From: Gemmatimonadota bacterium
GTDB taxonomy: Bacteria; Gemmatimonadota; Gemmatimonadetes; Gemmatimonadales; Gemmatimonadaceae
Length of the DNA stretch: 64,000 bases
Assembly (NCBI GenBank): GCA_028287305.1
Contig: JAQBPX010000004.1
Coordinates: forward strand, 1-64,000
Direction of reading: 5' to 3'
In this document: positions 55,613 through 64,000 of the stretch, in pieces
How the letters are laid out: every line of letters begins with the position of its first letter
How positions within the stretch are numbered: the first letter of the stretch is position 1
Notes under the pieces: generated by a model
What the model saw: the letters and a program-made list of their open reading frames with translations, nothing else
What the model was told of the DNA's origin: nothing
The model's database searches: none
Made by a program: the position numbers and the translations under genes

Positions 55613-57451
55613 TCAGGCCGGTACGGCTTCCTCGTCCTCCAGGTACTGCCGGTCGATCTCGGCCTTGTAGGTCTTGTCGATCACCCGGCGCTTCACCTTG
55701 AGCGTGGCGGTGAGCTCGCCGCGCTCCACGGAGAAGTCGTGCTCCAGCAGCACGATCTTCTTCGGCTGCTCGTAGCGCGGCAGCCCATCGGTGCGGGAGT
55801 GGATCTCCTTCTCCATCTTCGCATGCACGATCGGCTGCGTGAGGAGCTGCGCGCGATCGTCATACGTGAGGCTCTTGATCTTCGCCCACTTCTCCAGCTG
55901 GTCCCAGTTGGGCACCACGAGCACGATCGGATACTTGCGCTTGTCCCCGATCATCACCGCCTGGCTCACGTACTTGTTCGTCTTGATCTCGTTCTCGATC
56001 GGCTGCGGCGCGATGTTCTTGCCGCCCGCCGTCACGATGATGTCCTTCTTGCGATCGGTGATCCGCAGGAAGCCATCCTCCAGCTGCCCGATGTCGCCGG
56101 TGTGGAACCAGCGATTCTCATCGATCGCTTCGGCCGTAGCATCGGCACGGTTGTAATAGCCGTGCATGACGTGGGGCCCCCGCGTGAGGATCTCACCGTC
56201 CGGCGCGATGGTCACCTCCACGCCGCTGATCGCCTTGCCCACCGTGCCGATCCGGAATGCATCCGGCGTGTTCACGCAGATCACCGGGCTCGTCTCGGTG
56301 AGGCCGTAGCCCTCCAGGATCACCAGCCCGGCCGCGTAGAAGAACTTGTTGATCTCCGGTGCGAGCGGCGCGCCGCCCGACACGAAGTACCGCAGCCGCC
56401 CGCCCGTGCGCACCTGCAGCTTGGAGAACACCAGCTTCTGCGCGATGCGATACTGCACGGCCAGCAGCCCCGCGGGCTCCGTGCCCGCCAGCTTCTGCGT
56501 GGCCCAGCGGTCCGCCACCGCCCGCGCCCAGAAGAAGATCCGCTTCTTCACCGCTCCCCCCGAGAGGGCGTTGTCGAGCACGCGCGCGTACATCTTCTCG
56601 TAGAGGCGCGGCACCGAGAGCACTAGCGTGGGCCGCACCTCGACCAGGTTCTGCGGCACCGTGTCGATCGACTCCGCGTACGCGATCGACGTCCCCGTGT
56701 GCCACATGAGGTAGTGGCCCGCCATCCGCTCGAAGATGTGCGACAGCGGCAGGAAGCTGAGGCACGTGTCGTGGCCCGCGAAGGGCACCGCGAGCACCGA
56801 CGCCATCACGTTCGAGTAGATGTTGTCGTGCGACAGCATCACGCCCTTCGGCTTGCCCGTGGTGCCCGAGGTGTAGATCAGCGTCGCCAGGTCGTCCGGC
56901 TTCACCAGCTTCGCGGCTTCCCGCCACGCCTGCTCGGTGGCCGCGCTCTCGCCCTCGGCGCCGAGCGCCTCGAGCTCGGCGATCGTGAGGTCCACGCCGG
57001 GGTCCTTCGCATCGGCGAAGGTGATCACCGTCTTCAGTGCAGGACACTCGCTCCGCACCGCGGCGACCTTCGCCGCCTGCGCCGCGTTCGACACGAACAT
57101 GGCGACGGCGCCGGAATCGTTCACCAGGTAGGCGATGTTCTCCGGCGTCTCGTTGGGATACACGGGGACGTCCGCGAGCTGCGCGCTCAGGCAGGCGAAG
57201 TCCGCAATCGCCCACTCGGGACGGTTCTCGCTGAGGATGGCGACCCGGTCACCCGCCTTCACTCCCTGTCGCTGCAGCCCGCGCGCCACGCGCTTCACGC
57301 GCGCGAACACGGTGCGATGGGAGATCGGCTCGTAGCGCCCGTTCACGCGCACCTGCAGCGCGGCGGGACCGTCGTGCGTCGCCACCGCGTCGAAGAAGAG
57401 CTGCGTGAGCGTGCCCGGCGTGGAGTTGCGTGGTCCACCAGTGGCGATCAT
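55613..57451 (-). CDS. Long-chain fatty-acid-CoA ligase (AMP-binding)
   Basis: 612 aa. ANL-superfamily motifs: P-loop YTSGTTGKPKGV (A3), GYGLTETSPVI (A5), TGDIGQLEDGFLRITDRKKDIIVTAGGKNIAP (A7/A8, A10 region). The N-terminal 'LDVPVYPNETPENIAYLVNDS' part and overall length match FadD15-type acyl-CoA synthetases. Activates long-chain fatty acids for oxidation or lipid synthesis. RBS GGAGGG before the ATG. Last gene of the TPR-ParA-lipoprotein-ligase operon (13 nt after the lipoprotein). Confidence 0.93.
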   Translation of the reverse strand: MIATGGPRNSTPGTLTQLFFDAVATHDGPAALQVRVNGRYEPISHRTVFARVKRVARGLQRQGVKAGDRVAILSENRPEWAIADFACLSAQLADVPVYPNETPENIAYLVNDSGAVAMFVSNAAQAAKVAAVRSECPALKTVITFADAKDPGVDLTIAELEALGAEGESAATEQAWREAAKLVKPDDLATLIYTSGTTGKPKGVMLSHDNIYSNVMASVLAVPFAGHDTCLSFLPLSHIFERMAGHYLMWHTGTSIAYAESIDTVPQNLVEVRPTLVLSVPRLYEKMYARVLDNALSGGAVKKRIFFWARAVADRWATQKLAGTEPAGLLAVQYRIAQKLVFSKLQVRTGGRLRYFVSGGAPLAPEINKFFYAAGLVILEGYGLTETSPVICVNTPDAFRIGTVGKAISGVEVTIAPDGEILTRGPHVMHGYYNRADATAEAIDENRWFHTGDIGQLEDGFLRITDRKKDIIVTAGGKNIAPQPIENEIKTNKYVSQAVMIGDKRKYPIVLVVPNWDQLEKWAKIKSLTYDDRAQLLTQPIVHAKMEKEIHSRTDGLPRYEQPKKIVLLEHDFSVERGELTATLKVKRRVIDKTYKAEIDRQYLEDEEAVPA

Positions 57452-57464
57452 GCCGACCCTCCGT

Positions 57465-58262
57465 TCAGGGAATGCGCGCGGCGGCCTTCGGCGTGAAGGG
57501 GATCACCACGTCGTACGGGGAGCCTGGCAGCGCCACCCCCTTGTATTGTGCAGTCACGCGCACGATGACGCTATCCGCCACTCGCGGGTCGAGCAGCCGG
57601 ATGGCCTTCACCTGCACCCGGCGCGACGCCACCCCGGCCGTGGTCGTGCTGTCGATGGGCGACGCGTGCCCCGCTTCATCCACGATCGTGGCCGAGGGAA
57701 GGGACGCGGACTCCCCGGCGGGCTGCCGCACGATGGTGTACTTCACCACCCACGACTTCACCCCGGCCACCGTGGCGCCCTTGTGCAGCACCGTGGCGAG
57801 GATCGCCTCGGAAAAGCTCGACGCGCTGGCCGAGTCGAGCAGGCTCGGCGAGATCGCGGCGGTTCGCACCGCGCCGCGCGCGAGGCTGTCCGGGCTCTCG
57901 ACCACGTCCACACTCGCGGCCGCGGTCTGCAGCGCGCCGACCTGCGCGTACACGCGCGCCGCGCCCGTGCGAAGCTTCACCCCATAGAGCAGGTTGCCGT
58001 CCAGGCGAATGCCCGTGTCGGGCGTGACGAACGTCGCCGTGACGGTCGTGACCGCATTGCCCTGCACGTCGTAGGCGACGATCGAGAGGGGCGCGGGCTG
58101 CCCCACGCTGTCGCGCAGCACGTCACCAATCACCACGCTCGGCCACGCGGGGATGAGCGACGACACCGAGAGGATCCCGCCGGCCGGGTCCGCGATCTGG
58201 CCGCACGCGATCGCGGTGGCGGCCAGGGCGACGGTCGCGAGCAGGCGATGCTTCACCCGCAC
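57465..58262 (-). CDS. Putative Ig-like lipoprotein
   Basis: 265 aa. Signal with AIAC (Cys20). Beta-sandwich type sequence with VTTVTATFVTPDTGIRLDGNLL in the middle; repeats of Val/Thr/Ala strands. Resembles Ig-like surface lipoproteins in this window but no domain is sure. GTG start 2 nt after the ParA stop. Confidence 0.6.
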   Translation of the reverse strand: MRVKHRLLATVALAATAIACGQIADPAGGILSVSSLIPAWPSVVIGDVLRDSVGQPAPLSIVAYDVQGNAVTTVTATFVTPDTGIRLDGNLLYGVKLRTGAARVYAQVGALQTAAASVDVVESPDSLARGAVRTAAISPSLLDSASASSFSEAILATVLHKGATVAGVKSWVVKYTIVRQPAGESASLPSATIVDEAGHASPIDSTTTAGVASRRVQVKAIRLLDPRVADSVIVRVTAQYKGVALPGSPYDVVIPFTPKAAARIP

Positions 58263-58264
58263 CG

Positions 58265-59026
58265 TCAGCGATCCCGCTTCGTGAGCAGCTCGGCCAGGCG
58301 CATGTAGGCCTTCGCGGCCGCGTCATCGGGCGACCTCACGACAACCGGCTGCCCAGCGGCAAAGGCCTCGATGGTCGCTTCGGTGCGCGGGATGACGACA
58401 TCGAGCAGCAGCGGGGCTGGGAGCTGCGCGCGAATCGTGTCGGCCACGCGCTTCGACATCGCGCTCGTGTCGTCGTACATGGTGAGCACGAAGCCCTCGA
58501 GCGTGGGTGCCACGCCGTCACGCGCCGCCTCGCGAATGCCACGCAGGATCTGCGAGCTTGTCTGGAGCGCGAGCGGCTCCGCCTGCAGCGGCACGAGGAC
58601 GCTGTCGCACTCGGACAGCACGCGTCGCGTCACGCCGCCGAGACCGGGGGGCGTGTCCACGACCACGGTGTAGCCGTGCGCGGCCGCGAGGCCGAACATC
58701 TCCCGCACCGCCGGCGATTGTGCGAACGCGGTGTGGTAGGCGCCGTGGTCGGCGCTCTCCGTCACGGCGCCCGCGAGCAGCACGTGCAGTCGCGCGAAGG
58801 GCGTGGGGCGAACGGCGTTCCCGAACTGCCGGGTGGCGTTGAGCAGCTCGGCAATGCCGGCGCGCGCCTGCGCGCCCCTGAGCCCGAGAGCGTGACGCAC
58901 GGCGCCCTGCGGGTCGGTGTCGACCAGCAGCACCTTCGCGCCATTTCGCGCGAGCGCGGCGGCGAGGTTCACCGCCGTGGTGGTCTTGCCGACTCCGCCC
59001 TTCTGGCTGACGACCGCGAGTATCAC
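58265..59026 (-). CDS. ParA-family ATPase
   Basis: 253 aa. Deviant Walker A KGGVGKTTT (9-17), PQG and DTDPQGAVRHALGL (Walker A'), VVDTPPGLGG (Walker B), and the switch LVPLQAEPLALQTSSQIL. This is the ParA/Soj/MinD type. No parB and no centromere-like repeats are seen, so cargo or protein positioning (for example McdA- or orphan-ParA-like) is as likely as chromosome segregation. GTG start overlaps the TPR stop (GTGA). Confidence 0.88.
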   Translation of the reverse strand: MILAVVSQKGGVGKTTTAVNLAAALARNGAKVLLVDTDPQGAVRHALGLRGAQARAGIAELLNATRQFGNAVRPTPFARLHVLLAGAVTESADHGAYHTAFAQSPAVREMFGLAAAHGYTVVVDTPPGLGGVTRRVLSECDSVLVPLQAEPLALQTSSQILRGIREAARDGVAPTLEGFVLTMYDDTSAMSKRVADTIRAQLPAPLLLDVVIPRTEATIEAFAAGQPVVVRSPDDAAAKAYMRLAELLTKRDR

Positions 59027-59508
59027 GTGGACTCCATGTCGCTGTCCGCGGGAATCTCGGTGGAGACTTCCGCTGCATCGCCGCCGCGCCGCAGCTCCTC
59101 GAGGGTCTGCTCCGCGTGGCGGATGAACCGCTGGTTTTCGTCGCCCGTGGGCGGCCGGAACAGGAACGCCTCGAGGTGCTCGATCGCGCCCTCCCGGTCA
59201 TCCTTCTTCAGCAACAGGAACGCCAGCCCGTAGTGCGCCCCCGAGGGATTCGGCGGGTGCAGCTCGAGGGCGCGCCGGTAGCAGCGGATGGCGTCCTCCA
59301 TGCGGTGCGTCCGGGAGAACGCGATCGCCATGTTCTGCAGGATCCGGGCGTCGTTCGGATGGTCGCGCAGCGCGAGGCGATACGACGTGAGGGCCGCGTC
59401 GTAGTCGCCCTGCCGCTCGAGCGCGAGCGCCTCATTGAGGTAGTCGAGCCGCTTGGGCTTGAGGTCGTGATCCGACTTGCCGCCGACGAGGCGGCTCCAC
59501 CAGGACAT
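59023..59508 (-). CDS. TPR repeat protein
   Basis: 161 aa. Three tetratricopeptide repeats (~26-125): LNEALALERQGDYDAALTSYRLALRDHP, ARILQNMAIAFSRTHRMEDAIRCYRRAL, SGAHYGLAFLLLKKDDREGAIEHLEAFL. No signal. Scaffold protein, translationally coupled to ParA. Confidence 0.85.
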   Translation of the reverse strand: MSWWSRLVGGKSDHDLKPKRLDYLNEALALERQGDYDAALTSYRLALRDHPNDARILQNMAIAFSRTHRMEDAIRCYRRALELHPPNPSGAHYGLAFLLLKKDDREGAIEHLEAFLFRPPTGDENQRFIRHAEQTLEELRRGGDAAEVSTEIPADSDMEST

Positions 59509-59699
59509 GCGTGCGGAAGCGGAGGAAATGGGGCGGGAAACGGCCCCCGGACGGCGCCGCCGGGGCTTCGGGCAAAGCTACGCACCGCTCACGAGGGGAG
59601 CAACGCCCGATGCAGCTGGTTGGCGAGCGCTTCCGCGTGCCGTCGCGCAGCGTGTACCTTCTCAACATCCCCGCGCCTCCACCCTGACCAGGAGACCGC

Positions 59700-60233
59700 A
59701 TGTCGCCCCGCCGATTCGACGTCGAGCCCACTCGCGGCCTGTTCGAGGTGGACTGGCCCCTGTTCGGCGAGCTCTCCCGGGCCCTGGCCCTGCGGGTGGC
59801 TCGCGCCTACGACCCCGAGATCGTGATCGGGATCGCCACGGCAGGCGTGGTGCCGGGGGCGGTGATCGCCGCGATCCTGGACCGGGAGTTCCACTCCATC
59901 GTGGTCAGCCGGCGCTTTCGCTCGGACAAGGTGCGCGAGCGCCCGTCGGTGTTCGGCGAGGTGCCCGCGGTGGTGCTCGACCGGCGCGTGCTGGTGGTGG
60001 ACGAGACCTGCGACTCGGGCGACACGATCCGGCTGGCGGTCGCGGCGATTTTTGGGGCGGGAGCTCGCGAAGTCCGCACGGCAGTGGCGTTCCGCACGGG
60101 CCCCTACGAGCCGGACTTCCACGGGCTGGCCACCGAGAGCATGATCGTGCTCCCGTGGGATCGCGAGGTGCTGATGGGGAGTGAGCTGGTGATCAACCCG
60201 ATGTACGCGGACGCGCTGAAAAACGCGCCATAG
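59700..60233 (+). CDS. Phosphoribosyltransferase family protein
   Basis: 177 aa. PRPP-binding motif VLVVDETCDSGDTIRLA (~99-115) is clear. Looks like the COG2236/Gpt-type group (xanthine/hypoxanthine salvage or orphan). RBS AGGAG before the ATG. Stands alone, divergent from TPR-ParA. Confidence 0.8.
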   Translation: MSPRRFDVEPTRGLFEVDWPLFGELSRALALRVARAYDPEIVIGIATAGVVPGAVIAAILDREFHSIVVSRRFRSDKVRERPSVFGEVPAVVLDRRVLVVDETCDSGDTIRLAVAAIFGAGAREVRTAVAFRTGPYEPDFHGLATESMIVLPWDREVLMGSELVINPMYADALKNAP

Positions 60234-60237
60234 CGCC

Positions 60238-60819
60238 CTACGCCATCGCCGCGGCCGCCTCATCGTACGTGCGCCCGCTGCCCATCTCGTCATAGAGCCG
60301 CTGCAGCGTCTCGCCGCTGCCAGCCAGGAAGCGGCAGCGCTCCGCGCCCATCGAGCGGCACTCGACTTCCATCACGGCCACCTGCGACCCGGCCATGCGG
60401 CCCAGGAAGTCGGCGAGCATGCCCGTCGTCAGGTGACAGCCGGGGAACTCCATCGCACTCTGCGGATCCGCCTCCGCCCAATCGGAGGAGTCGAGGAGCA
60501 GGATCCCGGAATGCAGGGCGCCGAGCGTCACCGTGCCCCAGCCGCTGTCGGCGAAGAACTCGCTCGCGCGCAGCGCGAACTGGCTCTGCGGGATCTGCTC
60601 CGGGCTGCCCAGCCCGTGCACCGCGCACCAGCGCGCGAATGCATCGAACAGCGCGCCGCCCCCCGCGTACCCCGCTTCCTGCAGCCACGCCGCGGCGCCA
60701 GGGCCCGCCTCGCGAAAGAGCGACGCGCGCAGCGAGGTGAGCGCGTCGCGCGTGAGCGCCACCATCCCGCTCGCCGGAAGGTCGAGCGCGTGCGGGGAGG
60801 ATGCGGAGGGTGAAGTCAT
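60238..60819 (-). CDS. V4R-domain protein
   Basis: 193 aa. C-terminal V4R (4-vinyl reductase) domain with VAVMEVECRSMGAERCRFLAGS, the usual cysteine-bearing small-molecule-binding motif. N-terminal part ~50 residues is helical. ATG 60819 is preferred over 60900: it follows CGGAGCC and the upstream codons are the tandem repeat at the ligA end. Possibly a regulator or binding protein; last gene of the GGDEF-GAF-ligA-V4R group. Confidence 0.75.
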   Translation of the reverse strand: MTSPSASSPHALDLPASGMVALTRDALTSLRASLFREAGPGAAAWLQEAGYAGGGALFDAFARWCAVHGLGSPEQIPQSQFALRASEFFADSGWGTVTLGALHSGILLLDSSDWAEADPQSAMEFPGCHLTTGMLADFLGRMAGSQVAVMEVECRSMGAERCRFLAGSGETLQRLYDEMGSGRTYDEAAAAMA

Positions 60820-60844
60820 GTTGGCTCCGTTCGTTGGCCTGGCG

Positions 60845-63699
<2,855 letters not shown>

Positions 63700-64000
63700 C
63701 GTCCGCCTCGACCGAGATGTGGGCGTTGAACTCGTCGCTGTCGAACCGGACGACCTTGTTGCGGCCGGTTTCCTTGGCCACGTACAGGGCGTCGTCCGCC
63801 GACTTCATGAGGGCGTCACAGCTCGTGATGCGGGGGTGGGGCCAGCCTGCGACGCCGAACGACGCCGTGCGCTGCAGGGAGCCGCCCTCGAAGGTGAATG
63901 TACGGCTTTCGATGTGTTTTCGCACCCTCTCGGCGAAGGTGACGGCGGCGTCCAGCACCGTGCCGGGCAGGAGCAGCATGAACTCCTCGCCGCCGTAACG

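Overview
The window is GC-rich bacterial chromosome, densely packed on both strands with many 1-11 nt gene overlaps and frequent GTG starts. The mix suggests a diderm, aerobic, peptide-consuming heterotroph: many lipobox lipoproteins, PorV-like and Omp85-like outer-membrane proteins, pyruvate dehydrogenase and glycine cleavage, secreted peptidases and two peptide importers. Protein style and leaderless-looking promoters fit Gemmatimonadota; that assignment is inference. No rRNA, tRNA, phage, transposon or CRISPR was seen.

Layout. 1-7.7 kb: partial dnaE (-), a PorV-like protein, an unusual metallopeptidase/proline-iminopeptidase fusion (+), and a UvrD-type helicase (-). 7.7-11.6 kb: a large Ig-like surface lipoprotein behind a ~500 nt leader region, then a small lipoprotein. 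11.6-19 kb: a lipoate/pyruvate-dehydrogenase block (lipB, lpdA, pdhC, pdhB, pdhA, lipA). 19-27 kb: a glycosyltransferase/DUF3108/deoxyhypusine-synthase-like operon, an M28 peptidase, and a coiled-coil protein coupled to an Omp85-like barrel. 27-34.4 kb: one operon for peptide uptake (ABC Opp/Dpp plus a POT permease). 34.5-40.9 kb: LipM/LplA-like transferase, gcvP, gcvH, coaE, folE, tdk. 40.9-42.5 kb: a DEAD-box-like protein that has lost its catalytic motifs.

42.7-51.9 kb is the most interesting part: eight genes in one direction, mostly overlapping, that include NurA, HerA, SbcD/Mre11 and SbcC/Rad50. This is the archaeal-style DNA-end resection set in a bacterial genome, interleaved with a DUF2283-like protein, a stand-alone Lrp/AsnC RAM domain, a secreted DUF6263-like protein and a GNAT protein. 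It is followed by a DUF5670 membrane peptide, a candidate 6S-like RNA, and a three-gene operon that looks like tetrahydrobiopterin synthesis (PTPS with C-x5-HGH, a second folE, a sepiapterin-reductase-like SDR).

54-64 kb: a Trm112-like protein, a lipoprotein, a TPR/ParA/lipoprotein/acyl-CoA-ligase operon, a phosphoribosyltransferase, and a GGDEF/GAF/ligA/V4R operon that runs off the end.

Between genes, mostly at convergent junctions, lies a recurring structure: long imperfect inverted repeats made of short G-rich units enclosing a terminator-like hairpin. The same units also occur inside the linkers of the pyruvate dehydrogenase E2 gene.
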